DNA from: Rhodococcus sp. IEGM 1381
Lineage (GTDB): Bacteria > Actinomycetota > Actinomycetes > Mycobacteriales > Mycobacteriaceae
DNA length: 64,000 nt
Direction of reading: 5' to 3'
NCBI RefSeq assembly: GCF_030056795.1
Contig: NZ_JASHKQ010000001.1
Coordinates: forward strand, 744,001 to 808,000
The translations under genes and the position numbers were made by a program. This document shows positions 36,947 to 46,045 of the stretch, one piece after another. Numbering within the stretch: position 1 is the stretch's first letter; each line of letters begins with the position of its first letter. Under the pieces are notes generated by a model that was given only the letters and a program-made list of their open reading frames with translations, was not told where the DNA came from and did not search any database.

Positions 36947-37813
36947 TCAGGCCACCTTCCGTGCGGCTGTGAGGTCTCGCCATGCCCAACCCAGCGTGCG
37001 CCGGGCCATCACTGAGAGGGCGTGCTTGCGGTAGTCGGCAGTGCCTCGGACGTCGTCGATGGGACTTGCTGCCGCACTGACCAATCGGCCGAATTCCTCG
37101 GACACCCGCGGATCGAGGGCACCGTCCCAGTCGAGTTCGGCCGCGAGGTAGTTCTCGGCATCGTAAGCCCGACGCGGCGTCGGCGCAGCGGAGCCGAGAC
37201 CGGTGCCTACGCGGCCCTCCTGCGGAAACAGTGCGATCGAGAACGAGCAGACTGCAATGACCATCGCGTTGCGAGTGCCGATCTTGGAGAAGTACTGAGG
37301 TCCCGCCGCCGGCTTGACGTGGAACGCACGGATCAGCTCGTCGGGCTCACAGCAGTTGCGTTTGACGCCGAGGTAGAACTCGGTGGCGGGGATCATCCGT
37401 ACGCCGCGTGCCGCCGATTCCACTTCCACAGTCGCGCCTGCAGCGAGCAAGGGTGCGTGCAGGTCACCGGCGGGGGATGCGCCGCCGAGGTTGCCGCCGA
37501 CGGTGCCGCGGTTGCGGATCTGCGGCGAACCGACGGTGCGGGACGCCTGGGAGATGCCGGGAAGCCGGTCGCCGAGTTCGGCGATGATGCGCACGTACGG
37601 CACGCCGGCTCCTACCCGAAGCGTTCCGTCGCGGAGCTGCTGCCACTCGGTGAGTTCGGTGATGGGGTTCAGGTCCAGCAATCCGCCCGGCCGGTGCAGA
37701 TCGAAGTTCATCTCGACCATGACGTCGGTGCCGCCCTGAATGGGCACCACGTCGACGTCGTCGGCTTTTGCTGCCAACGCGTCGCTCCAGGTCTGTGGTC
37801 GCAGGAAATCCAT
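36947..37813 (-). CDS. Xanthine dehydrogenase, FAD-binding subunit
   Basis: ATG 37813 gives 288 residues starting MDFLRPQTWSDAL. FAD-binding motifs PIQGGTDVMVEM and TVGGNLGGASPAGD are present, with the CO-dehydrogenase flavoprotein C-terminal domain after about residue 180. It is first in the leftward xdh operon and divergent from the PucR gene, the likely regulator. About 147 bases separate the two starts. Confidence 0.94.
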   Translation of the reverse strand: MDFLRPQTWSDALAAKADDVDVVPIQGGTDVMVEMNFDLHRPGGLLDLNPITELTEWQQLRDGTLRVGAGVPYVRIIAELGDRLPGISQASRTVGSPQIRNRGTVGGNLGGASPAGDLHAPLLAAGATVEVESAARGVRMIPATEFYLGVKRNCCEPDELIRAFHVKPAAGPQYFSKIGTRNAMVIAVCSFSIALFPQEGRVGTGLGSAAPTPRRAYDAENYLAAELDWDGALDPRVSEEFGRLVSAAASPIDDVRGTADYRKHALSVMARRTLGWAWRDLTAARKVA

Positions 37814-37960
37814 ATTCGGTGCTCCGCTCGCTGTCCATATTTCGTGTTCACCCAGTACAGCCGCCGGGTGCGATGCGAACGAGAGACAGGAACGACGAAG
37901 TATGACGCCGATCACAGTGTAGGTTTTGGAGGATCATACGAAGAGGAGGTCGATGACAGC

Positions 37961-39466
37961 GTGAGACTGCGTGATCTGGCCGATCTCCCCGATCTGAAGC
38001 TGCAGCCGATCGTGACTCCCGAGCATTTCGACCCGACGATCAGGTGGGTCGTCACCACCGACATGCTCGATCCGAGGCGGTACCTCAGCGGCGGCGAACT
38101 GGTGCTGACCGGTTTGATGTGGCGGGCAGGCCCCGAGGATTCGAGAAGCTTCGTCCAGGCGGTGTCCAAGGCCGGAATCGCGGCGCTGGCGGCCTCCGAC
38201 GGCGGTGTCGTGCCGGACGATCTGATCGATGCCTGCCGCGAACACGGTCTGCCGCTGTTTCGGGTGCCGGCCGACATCGCCTTCGCCACGGTCACCGAAA
38301 GTGTCGTCCGGCAGCTCTCGACGGCGCGAGCATCGGATCTGAGCCTCGTGCTGGACCGGCATCGACGCCTGGTGGCAAGTGCCGGACCCGGCGGCGGCCT
38401 GGGGCCGCTGCTCGAGATGGTGAGTTCCGATCTGGGTATGAAGTGCTGGGTCGTCACCTCGTCGGGACGCGTTCTCGCCGGATCCGAGAACCCACCCGAC
38501 ACTGCAGCCGTCGCACGAGAGTTCATGACGTCGGTACGTCTGCCGCGGTACTGCCGAACGCAGCGGGTGTCGATCTTTCCGGTCGACGGGGAGGTCACCC
38601 CGCGCGTTGTGGACTGGTTCGTCGCCTTCGAAAGCGATTGGCAGACATGGGATGTCCCGAGGATGTCGCTGGCCGGGCAGTTGGCGTCGATCGTCGCAGT
38701 CGAACGCGGTCGCGTCGACGAACGCGTGTCCGGATCGGGCATCCTGGCTCAGGAATTCGTCCGCTCCATCGTGGGCGGCGCGACAGCGGCCGACATCCTG
38801 GCGCAGATGCACGTCATCGGACTCGATACCGAAACACGCTATGCGGCAATCGTTGCCGCTACGTCCGGCGAGACACTACGGCTCGGTGAGCTCCGGCCGC
38901 TGCTGCGAGAGTTGCTGGCACCTCGCGACATCACGTTGGGAGTCGTCGAGAACGAGGCCATCGCTCTGGTGGAGGCACGCACCGACAAGACCGACTCCGT
39001 TCGGCGTGCCGTCCAGTCCGTGACTCCGGGATTGATCGGCAGCGGCACCACCATCGGGGTCAGTGCTCCCACCGCGGCCGCCGACATCAGAACCGCAATC
39101 GAGGAAGCGCGCTACGCCCGCAGGCTCGCCGAGGGGCGGGGCGCGGACTGCAGTGTCGTCGGACACGACGAATTGGCAACGTTGACAATACTTCTGGCAA
39201 ACGTTCCCGACGACGTCCGCCGGATGTTCACCTCGAGGCTTCTCGATCCCCTGACGGAGTACGACGATCAGCACAACAGCGATCTCATCGCGACGCTGTC
39301 GGTCTACCTCGACACCAACGGTGCGTGGACCCGATGCGCTGAGCAACTACACATGCACGTCAATTCTGTGCGTTACCGAATGCAGCGCATCGAGGAACTC
39401 ACCGGCCGTGACCTGTCGCGGCTGGAGGACAGAATCGAGTTCTACTTGGCTCTTCGGCTGAGATGA
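37961..39466 (+). CDS. PucR-family transcriptional regulator
   Basis: GTG 37961, eleven bases after AGGAGG, gives 501 residues. An ATG at 37953 opens only a three-codon frame ending at the GTG. The N-terminal PucR domain (RLRDLADLPDLKL) is followed by a GGDEF-like middle part, and the C-terminal helix-turn-helix has TLSVYLDTNGAWTRCAEQLHMHVNSVRYRM. PucR proteins activate purine degradation genes. Being divergent from the xdh operon supports that role; the inducer is unknown. Confidence 0.92.
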   Translation: MRLRDLADLPDLKLQPIVTPEHFDPTIRWVVTTDMLDPRRYLSGGELVLTGLMWRAGPEDSRSFVQAVSKAGIAALAASDGGVVPDDLIDACREHGLPLFRVPADIAFATVTESVVRQLSTARASDLSLVLDRHRRLVASAGPGGGLGPLLEMVSSDLGMKCWVVTSSGRVLAGSENPPDTAAVAREFMTSVRLPRYCRTQRVSIFPVDGEVTPRVVDWFVAFESDWQTWDVPRMSLAGQLASIVAVERGRVDERVSGSGILAQEFVRSIVGGATAADILAQMHVIGLDTETRYAAIVAATSGETLRLGELRPLLRELLAPRDITLGVVENEAIALVEARTDKTDSVRRAVQSVTPGLIGSGTTIGVSAPTAAADIRTAIEEARYARRLAEGRGADCSVVGHDELATLTILLANVPDDVRRMFTSRLLDPLTEYDDQHNSDLIATLSVYLDTNGAWTRCAEQLHMHVNSVRYRMQRIEELTGRDLSRLEDRIEFYLALRLR

Positions 39467-39481
39467 CTAGTGTGGAGTCAT
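39463..39481 (+). promoter_or_regulatory. Hairpin joining the PucR stop and the monooxygenase start
   Basis: ATGACT-N7-AGTCAT spans the PucR stop codon (39464-39466) and reaches the ATG of the next gene (39480). The downstream GGAG ribosome binding site lies in its loop and stem. A terminating ribosome could open it, coupling translation of the two genes. Confidence 0.35.
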
Positions 39482-39776
39482 GGCCCTCATCGCAACACTG
39501 GATCTGACGTTCAAGCCCGAATCTCTTGCCGATGCGCGTGCGTTGCTGCGCACGGTGCTTGCCGATACCCGTGCGTTCGAGGGCTGCCTCGGCGTCGAGG
39601 TGTGGGTGGACGAGGCCAACGAGGCGCATGTCGTCGCCTACGAGACGTGGGAATCGTCCGAGGCCGATGCGAAGTACCGCGAGTTCCGCGCCGGACCGGG
39701 CAAGATCACCGAGTTGCCGCCGCTGCTGGCTGCTGCGCCTGCGCTGACGAAGTTCACCGTCGATTCGTCGATCTGA
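39480..39776 (+). CDS. Antibiotic-biosynthesis-monooxygenase (ABM) fold protein
   Basis: The 98-residue protein has the ferredoxin-like ABM pattern with ALIATLDLTFKPE, FEGCLGVEVWVDEANEAHVVAYETW and a final YREFRAGPGKIT segment. ABM proteins are cofactor-free oxygenases or small-molecule binding dimers. It follows PucR by 13 bases. No specific substrate is visible. Confidence 0.85.
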   Translation: MALIATLDLTFKPESLADARALLRTVLADTRAFEGCLGVEVWVDEANEAHVVAYETWESSEADAKYREFRAGPGKITELPPLLAAAPALTKFTVDSSI

Positions 39777-39799
39777 GTTCACTGCGCGCTAGCGCAACA

Positions 39800-41692
39800 T
39801 CACTCGATGATGTTCGCCAACGGAAGTGGTCGGCCGGTGAGGAAGCCCTGCACCATGTCGGCTCCGAGTTCGACCGCGACCTGCAGTTCCGCCTCCGTCT
39901 CGACGCCCTCCATGATGACGGTCGAGCCGATCTCGTGTGCAAATCCGATCACCGATGCAGCAGCGGCCCGACGGACCGTATCGGTGTCGATTCCGTGCAC
40001 CAATGCGTAGTCGACCTTGAGAGTGTCGGGCCGCAATTCGACCACCTGGCGAAGGCCGGCGAAGCCGGCACCGACGTCGTCGACGGAGATCGAGATGCCC
40101 GCCACGCGCAAGGATTCGATGGTTCGAGCGACCGCGCGGTAGTCGTCGACCCGCTCGTGCTCGGTGATCTCGATGTGGAACGCTCGGTCTTTCTGGAACG
40201 GCCGTAGCTTCGCAGCCAGGTCGGTGGAGCGAATAGTGCCGGCAGATGCGTTGAGGGAGATGAAGATTCCGCGGGGCAGCGACTCGGCGGCAACGAGGGC
40301 ACGTTCGATCGCCGCGACTTCGAGAAGCGGCCCGATTCCGGCGTTGGTGGCGTCGCGAAACCACATCGTCGGCGAGCCGTAGCCGAACGGGAAGCGCGAG
40401 AGCGCCTCGTAGCCGACGACGGTAGTGGTGACGGTGTCGCAGATGGGTTGGAACACCACGTCCGGCCCACCTCGCGAGATCAGACTTTCGATGCGTGCGC
40501 GAATGTCGGCTCGCGTTCCGGTGCTGCTGCCGCGCACGCTGCCGTCGTCCTCGGCCAGCCGAGACTTGTTGCGATACATCTCGATATCGGCCAGTGCGAT
40601 CAGCTTGCGCACGACCGTCGGGGTGACGGGTTCGCTCCCGAGAGTTTCCACGGCAGATCCGAGGCTGGCGGTGAACGGCGGCCCGGAGAACGTCTCGTCG
40701 AGACCGCTCCGGATCTTGTCGACAGTCGATTCGATGTCGCCGGGAGAACCGACGTGTACGACCACGAATTCGTCTCCGCTCAGGCGCGAGACCACCGACG
40801 TCCGCGGGACCGCGGCGGTCAGTCGCGCTGCGATCTCGATCAACACGGCGTCGCCGGTCGGGTGACCGAACCGGTCGTTGATCTCCTTGAACCGGTCGAT
40901 GTCGAGAACAGTGACGCCGATGGTTCGATCGGATGCATCGTCGGCGTACGCGATCCCGACGCCGTCGATCGCTTCGAGCAATCCACGCCGGTTGAACAGT
41001 CCCGTCAACGAATCGGTGACTGCACCCGACGCCCGAGAACGCAGATATCGAATGTAAGCCCGCATCATCAGTGGGGTGAGGTACAACGTGACGACGGTGA
41101 CCGCGGTCGCGGCCACCAGCCACGGGTTCGTTCCCTGATTCACCGCGAGGACGGCCAGAGTGATGACCACCGCCATCGAGACGGCGAGGTGAGCCCACAT
41201 CACTCGATACGAGCTGGCTATGACGGTGAAGACCGCCACGATGGTGAACATCATGCACCCGGTCAGCGGGACGAGGTGGTTCGTGCTGCTGAACAGGGTG
41301 GCTACGACGCCGATGTCGGCGTACAGAACGAAGGCGTTGGCCACGCGCGGTGACGGCCACGGCCGCAGGAACCAGGCGATCGCCACCGGAATTGTTGTCA
41401 ACGAGCCGACGAAGACGAAAAGGTCCAAGCCCTCGTAGTGGATTCCGGTGGGCACCATCAGGACGCCGGATACACCGAACAGGAGCGTGACGAGCCCGAT
41501 GAAGTAACGCACCCAACGCTCGCGTGCGGTGTTCGCGAAGTAGGTGTAGTCGTCCTCGACACTGTCGAGAGGGGTGCCGATCCCAGGCCTGTACCGCGTA
41601 CGGCCCTCGGCCGTCACCACGGGTCCCGGTTTGGAAATGGGCATACCTCTCTTGGGCAGATCCCCGACCATTGCGAACGCTACCAGCGCCAC
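39800..41692 (-). CDS. Membrane GGDEF-EAL protein
   Basis: Up to 630 residues from GTG 41692; ATG 41671 or 41644 are also possible, and none has a good ribosome binding site. About six hydrophobic segments (residues 60-210) precede the GGDEF domain, whose signature is SGDEF, with no RxxD inhibitory site just before it. The EAL domain keeps its key residues: EAL in GYEALSRF, the Asn in ISLNAS, HIEITEH, DDVGAG, the Lys in TLKVDYA, EGVE and the Gln in MVQGFLTGRP. Phosphodiesterase activity is therefore likely; cyclase activity is possible. It makes or degrades cyclic di-GMP. Confidence 0.9.
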   Translation of the reverse strand: MALVAFAMVGDLPKRGMPISKPGPVVTAEGRTRYRPGIGTPLDSVEDDYTYFANTARERWVRYFIGLVTLLFGVSGVLMVPTGIHYEGLDLFVFVGSLTTIPVAIAWFLRPWPSPRVANAFVLYADIGVVATLFSSTNHLVPLTGCMMFTIVAVFTVIASSYRVMWAHLAVSMAVVITLAVLAVNQGTNPWLVAATAVTVVTLYLTPLMMRAYIRYLRSRASGAVTDSLTGLFNRRGLLEAIDGVGIAYADDASDRTIGVTVLDIDRFKEINDRFGHPTGDAVLIEIAARLTAAVPRTSVVSRLSGDEFVVVHVGSPGDIESTVDKIRSGLDETFSGPPFTASLGSAVETLGSEPVTPTVVRKLIALADIEMYRNKSRLAEDDGSVRGSSTGTRADIRARIESLISRGGPDVVFQPICDTVTTTVVGYEALSRFPFGYGSPTMWFRDATNAGIGPLLEVAAIERALVAAESLPRGIFISLNASAGTIRSTDLAAKLRPFQKDRAFHIEITEHERVDDYRAVARTIESLRVAGISISVDDVGAGFAGLRQVVELRPDTLKVDYALVHGIDTDTVRRAAAASVIGFAHEIGSTVIMEGVETEAELQVAVELGADMVQGFLTGRPLPLANIIE

Positions 41693-41737
41693 CTGTGGCG
41701 AGGCCGAAATCAGGCATACACCCTGTCGGCTGGTGGG

Positions 41738-44107
41738 TCAGACCATGTCTCGCTTGGTGAGCCACCGCAATGTCGGCCACCCCAGAAACACCGGCAGCCA
41801 GCAGGTCAGGACGCGGTAGAGCAAGACCGATGGGACGGCGATGGAGGCGGGCACTCCGAAGGCGGCCAGACCGCCGATGAGCGCGGCCTCCACGGCACCC
41901 ACACCGCCCGGCGTCGGCGCGGCGGAGGCAAGAGTTCCGCCGATCATCGTCACGACCGTCACGGTGACGAACGTCGTGCCGCCGCCGAAGGCCTCGATGC
42001 TCGCCCACAATGCGAGCGCGGCGCCCAACGTCGTCGCCGCGCAGCCGAGGATGATGATCGAGAAGCGCTTGGGATCACGCGCGAGCTCACCCAGTTCGGT
42101 GAGTACTTCCTTGATCTGCGGCCGGACGGCGACTCGGAGCCACCGGCGTAACTTGGGCGCAAACATGAAAGTTCCGACGACACCGAATGCGGCACCCGCT
42201 ATCAGATACAGCACGGTGTTGCCGGGCACCATGTTCGACAACCCCGAGGAGGTACCAGCGACGACGCTGAAGAAGATCAACAGGCTCACGTGCGTGATCA
42301 CCTGCACCGACTGTTGCAGTGCCACAGCCGCCGTCGCGCGAACGGCACCCAATCCGCCCTTCTGCAGGAATCGCACACTCAGAGCCAGCCCTCCGACGCC
42401 CGCAGGGGTCGTCGTCGCGGCGAAGGTGTTGGCAACCTGCATGACCGTCAGATTCCAGAAGCTGACCTTGCCGAACGCGCACGCCCACAACGCAGCTCCG
42501 GCACCGACGTATGTCAGAGCGGAGACCGCCAACCCGAGCAGAACCCACCACCGGTCCACCGAACCGAGTTCGGTGACGAACGCAGGCACCGCACTGATGA
42601 ACGGGTACGCGACGTAGACCAATCCGATCAACAACACGAGCGAGATGATCTGGTTTCGGCTGAAGCGGGTGACCTGTTCGGCCTCGATCTTGGCGGCACC
42701 GGTCTGCTCCAGTACCTCGAGCCGGACAGCCTTCATCGTCTTGCCTGCATCGCGAACCGATTGGCGAATGCGAGGCGGGATGGCGGACTTGGTCAATCGA
42801 CCCGAGGCTGCGATCACGGTCTCGAAGCCGAGTACGTCGATGGCGGTCGCGACGGCGCGCTGGGAGCCGAACAGGTCTGCCGTGGTGAGCAACAACTGCG
42901 CGACGTCGGATTGCATCTGGGATTCCGACGCACCGAGTTCGGCATGGCCGAAACCGCAGAAGAGGGCATTACCGTCGTGGATCCTCAGATCGCCGCGGTG
43001 CAGGTCGCCGTGGGAGATCTGGTTCTCGTGCAGCGTGTTCAGGGCCGACCACAGGGCGCCAAGGGTGGCGTCGTCGTGCTCCGCCTCGATCGGATCACCG
43101 ATGGGAAGGCTGTGCGCGTACAGGGTCCAACCTCTGTCGAGTGCTGCCACCGCCAGCGGGTGACTGCCCGCCGCACCCAATCCCTTGATGGCCAGGCCCA
43201 TCAGGGCGCGATGCTCGACTGCCCGGCGCATCGACGCGTGCAGTGGCGCAGTTTCGCTGCCACGCAGCGTGATCCACCGCCAGGACTGGCGCAGGGCACC
43301 GCCGCTGCGCTGATTCTGCCCGTACAACTCGACCACCACATCGGCGTCGGGAGTGTGTGCGTTCAACACCAACGGGCCGGGGCCGGCCGGACGGACGACG
43401 GTGAAGCTGCGAACGGTGACTCCGCGGCTGTGGAACAGGCGAACCGCCGCGTCGAGCGGAACCTCGAGCGCCGGTGTGCCGACGAGCAACACGATGACGG
43501 CTCCGACGAGCCAGCCGACCGCGAGTCCGAGCATCGAGCGAGCCGGGACCACGGTGGAGACGACCAGGTGCATCGGCACGAACGCGAGCAACAGCGTCCA
43601 CCATGCGCGACGCCACTTCGCGGGTAGACCCGGGCCGGAGACCGTCAGAGCCGCAGCCAGCATCGCGATCCAGCGAGAATCGTCGAGGAACTGCGCGAGG
43701 AACGTGTCGAGTCGCTCGGGAACATCGAGGTCCCAGGTGGGAGTGGAGATCCCGGTACCGGTGATCGACAGCGCCAGCGCGGCCAGCAGAGCCGCGGCCG
43801 CGTACCCGGCGAGCAGTTTCCACTTGCGGCCCGCGATCAGTCCGATCAGGACGCCGAACGGGAGCGCGAGAATGGCGACGCCGTAGACGATGTAGACGGC
43901 ATTGGATTGGTCGGGGCTGAGCACGCCGACGATGTTCGATACCGATTCCTCGAGCGCATCCCACTGATTTCTGGTGATCAGCGAACCGGCGATCACCACG
44001 CCCAGCAGTGCCGCGGCCGATACGACTCGAATGATGTCGCTGGTTCTCCGCACCAGCGGCTGAAGCAGGTTTCCCGCTACGGGAATGTCCCGCCCATCCA
44101 CACGCAT
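41738..44107 (-). CDS. Flippase-like (UPF0104/LPG-synthase TM) protein with an internal pseudokinase domain
   Basis: This 789-residue protein has three parts. Residues 25-215 hold about six membrane segments. Residues 230-440 resemble an ABC1/APH-type kinase with a catalytic-loop HGDLHRGD at 366-373. The C-terminal part from about 480 is a multi-helix UPF0104/lysylphosphatidylglycerol-synthase membrane domain. In the kinase-like part the expected Asn of the loop is Asp373 and the DFG Asp is Gly385 (CGFG), so metal-dependent phosphotransfer is unlikely. Architectures of this kind occur in mycobacteria. A role in envelope lipid translocation is inference. Confidence 0.85.
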   Translation of the reverse strand: MRVDGRDIPVAGNLLQPLVRRTSDIIRVVSAAALLGVVIAGSLITRNQWDALEESVSNIVGVLSPDQSNAVYIVYGVAILALPFGVLIGLIAGRKWKLLAGYAAAALLAALALSITGTGISTPTWDLDVPERLDTFLAQFLDDSRWIAMLAAALTVSGPGLPAKWRRAWWTLLLAFVPMHLVVSTVVPARSMLGLAVGWLVGAVIVLLVGTPALEVPLDAAVRLFHSRGVTVRSFTVVRPAGPGPLVLNAHTPDADVVVELYGQNQRSGGALRQSWRWITLRGSETAPLHASMRRAVEHRALMGLAIKGLGAAGSHPLAVAALDRGWTLYAHSLPIGDPIEAEHDDATLGALWSALNTLHENQISHGDLHRGDLRIHDGNALFCGFGHAELGASESQMQSDVAQLLLTTADLFGSQRAVATAIDVLGFETVIAASGRLTKSAIPPRIRQSVRDAGKTMKAVRLEVLEQTGAAKIEAEQVTRFSRNQIISLVLLIGLVYVAYPFISAVPAFVTELGSVDRWWVLLGLAVSALTYVGAGAALWACAFGKVSFWNLTVMQVANTFAATTTPAGVGGLALSVRFLQKGGLGAVRATAAVALQQSVQVITHVSLLIFFSVVAGTSSGLSNMVPGNTVLYLIAGAAFGVVGTFMFAPKLRRWLRVAVRPQIKEVLTELGELARDPKRFSIIILGCAATTLGAALALWASIEAFGGGTTFVTVTVVTMIGGTLASAAPTPGGVGAVEAALIGGLAAFGVPASIAVPSVLLYRVLTCWLPVFLGWPTLRWLTKRDMV

Positions 44108-44116
44108 GGGGTCAAC

Positions 44117-44704
44117 CTACCGTGCGGTACGCCTGCGGAGTTCGTTGCGGACGGTGGGCCATTCGGATTCGATGATCGAGAACACGACGGTGTCGCGCAA
44201 CGAACCGTCGGACATGCGTTGATGATTGCGCAGAATCCCGTCCTGCTTCGCACCCAGTTTCGCGATCGCCGTCCGCGACTGCACGTTCATCCAGTGGGTG
44301 CGAAATTCGACGGCGATGCATTCCCATTCCTCGAATGCATGCGTCAACAGCAGCAGTTTGCTCGCGGGATTGGTACCGGTTCCGTGCGCGGAGCGGGCAT
44401 TCCAGGTGTACCCGATTTCGACGCGACGGTTGTTCGAGTCGACGTTGCAGAACGTGGTCGAGCCGATGATCTGGCCGGTGTCGTTGCGGCGCAGCGTGAA
44501 CGGAAGCATGGTTCCTGCTTCGAGCAATCCGAGCCGACGATCGATCTCTGCCGCCATGTCCTCGGGTTTCGGCACGCTGGTGTACCAGAGGTTCCACAAC
44601 TCGCCGTCGCGGGCGGCGTCGGACAGTCCTTCGAGATGGTCGTGGCTCAACGGCTCCAGAGTCACGAGATCGTCAGAGAGGGTCACCGGTTGCAGAAAGG
44701 GCAT
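44117..44704 (-). CDS. GNAT-family N-acetyltransferase (RimJ-type)
   Basis: The 195-residue protein starts at ATG 44704. Motifs IIGSTTFCNVD, VEIGYTWN and the acetyl-CoA loop followed by LLLTHAFEE and NVQSRTAIAKLGAK match the RimJ/RimL GNAT subgroup. Its first 32 bases overlap the end of the MFS gene, suggesting translational coupling. The acceptor is unknown. Confidence 0.87.
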   Translation of the reverse strand: MPFLQPVTLSDDLVTLEPLSHDHLEGLSDAARDGELWNLWYTSVPKPEDMAAEIDRRLGLLEAGTMLPFTLRRNDTGQIIGSTTFCNVDSNNRRVEIGYTWNARSAHGTGTNPASKLLLLTHAFEEWECIAVEFRTHWMNVQSRTAIAKLGAKQDGILRNHQRMSDGSLRDTVVFSIIESEWPTVRNELRRRTAR

Positions 44705-45956
44705 TCGCCGACGATACGTCGGAACGTGCCGTCCGGGAAAGCGTAATGATTGCCGCTGCGGTGACGGCGACAGTGGCGACGACGAGGACGATCACCTCGG
44801 TGAAAGCGGGGGCATAGGCATCGGCGAATCCGGGTTGCCCGGATGCAGCGGCGTCGGCGTCGACCTTGTTCGACACCCGTCCGCGGACGAAGAAGGCCAG
44901 TAGCCAGGCATAGCCGGCGACCATGACGGCCTCGCTGCCGATGCGGAACAGATTGAGTACCCCGGCGGCGGTGCCGCTGCTCTGCGGCGGCACCGCGGCG
45001 AGTGCCTCGCCGTCGACCAAACCGATGGGGAGCCCGAACCCGAACCCCAACAGAATCATCGGGACCACGACGGCGGCGAGCGAGACGCCTGGTTGCAGGG
45101 CCAGCATGCCGAGATTGCCGAGAACGAGGCAGCCCAGGCTCGCGAGAATGACGCGGCTGGGGGTCACGGCGTCGAACATCGCGGTCAGCCTGGCGATGGT
45201 CAGTGGGGCGATCAATACCGGGATCGTCATGGCCAGCATGAACAGCCCCGCTTGTCCGGGGGTCAGAGACGCGACTGCGCTGAGCGCACCGGGCAGATAG
45301 GTGAGCAGGGTGACGAAGCCGATGGCTCCGGCGACCGGGACCAGGCACAGCGCGAGGAATCGGCGGTTGCGCAGCAGGCCGAAATCGAGCAGACGGTTCG
45401 CGGTGGATTGGCTTCGCAGGGCCGGGAGGGCCAGCGTGCCGACGGCCGCGATCAGAAGGACCATCGCCTGAGCGGCGAACACTCCGCGCCAGTCCACCGC
45501 GGCGATCAGCAGCCCGGAGATCGTCGGACCCAGTGCCAACCCGAGCCCGTTGACGGTGCCGAACAGGGCGAATGCCGTGGCCCGTTCGGTCCCGTGAAAA
45601 TGCAGCGACAGGATCGACGTGGAGCCCACCAGAACCGCAGCGGCACCGATACCCGCGACCACCCGCGACGCATCGAGTACGAGCAGAGAGGGCGCGAGTG
45701 CGCTCACCAGGCTCGCTGTGGCCGTGACCAGTACGCCGATGCGGAACGACGTGCGGTGGCCGATGCGATCCGACACCGCACCCCAGACGACGGTGAAGAG
45801 GGCGAACGCGACGTTGAAGCCGTTGACGACCCACTGCAGTGGCGTGGGATCGGAGCCGAGATCTGCTGCGATGACCGGAAGCGCAATGGCTGTGCCCGAG
45901 ATCGACATCGGCACGACGAACTGCGCTGCGAGTACGACCGGTAGAACTGCCCTCAT
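44673..45956 (-). CDS. MFS drug/metabolite exporter
   Basis: ATG 45956 gives 427 residues with about 12 or more hydrophobic segments. The MFS motif WGAVSDRIGHR follows helix 2, and ASRVVAGIGAAAV is in the helix 4 region. The pattern resembles proton-driven multidrug exporters of the DHA families. It is divergent from an ArsR-type regulator with two palindromic sites between, so it is probably induced by an exported compound. Confidence 0.88.
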   Translation of the reverse strand: MRAVLPVVLAAQFVVPMSISGTAIALPVIAADLGSDPTPLQWVVNGFNVAFALFTVVWGAVSDRIGHRTSFRIGVLVTATASLVSALAPSLLVLDASRVVAGIGAAAVLVGSTSILSLHFHGTERATAFALFGTVNGLGLALGPTISGLLIAAVDWRGVFAAQAMVLLIAAVGTLALPALRSQSTANRLLDFGLLRNRRFLALCLVPVAGAIGFVTLLTYLPGALSAVASLTPGQAGLFMLAMTIPVLIAPLTIARLTAMFDAVTPSRVILASLGCLVLGNLGMLALQPGVSLAAVVVPMILLGFGFGLPIGLVDGEALAAVPPQSSGTAAGVLNLFRIGSEAVMVAGYAWLLAFFVRGRVSNKVDADAAASGQPGFADAYAPAFTEVIVLVVATVAVTAAAIITLSRTARSDVSSANALSATGDPL

Positions 45957-45974
45957 GAATCCCCCTGTGCTTAG

Positions 45975-46029
45975 GTACGATACTTTTCGTACTAGAACAG
46001 GTTTTGAGGTACGGCGCAAGTCGTACCTC
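45975..46029. promoter_or_regulatory. Two palindromic operator candidates between MFS and ArsR genes
   Basis: Site 1 is GTACGA-N6-TCGTAC at 45975-45992. Site 2 is GAGGTACG-N8-CGTACCTC at 46006-46029. Both are perfect inverted repeats sharing the GTACG core, and they lie between the leftward MFS start (45956) and the rightward regulator start (46046). They fit dimeric binding by the adjacent ArsR-type protein. Confidence 0.65.
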
Positions 46030-46045
46030 GATGTGGGAGGAGCTC

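Noticed and set aside
37953..37964. Three-codon leader frame (ATG-ACA-GCG-TGA) before the PucR start
   Set aside because: It sits too close to the ribosome binding site and is too short to call a leader peptide; mentioned only to justify the GTG start.
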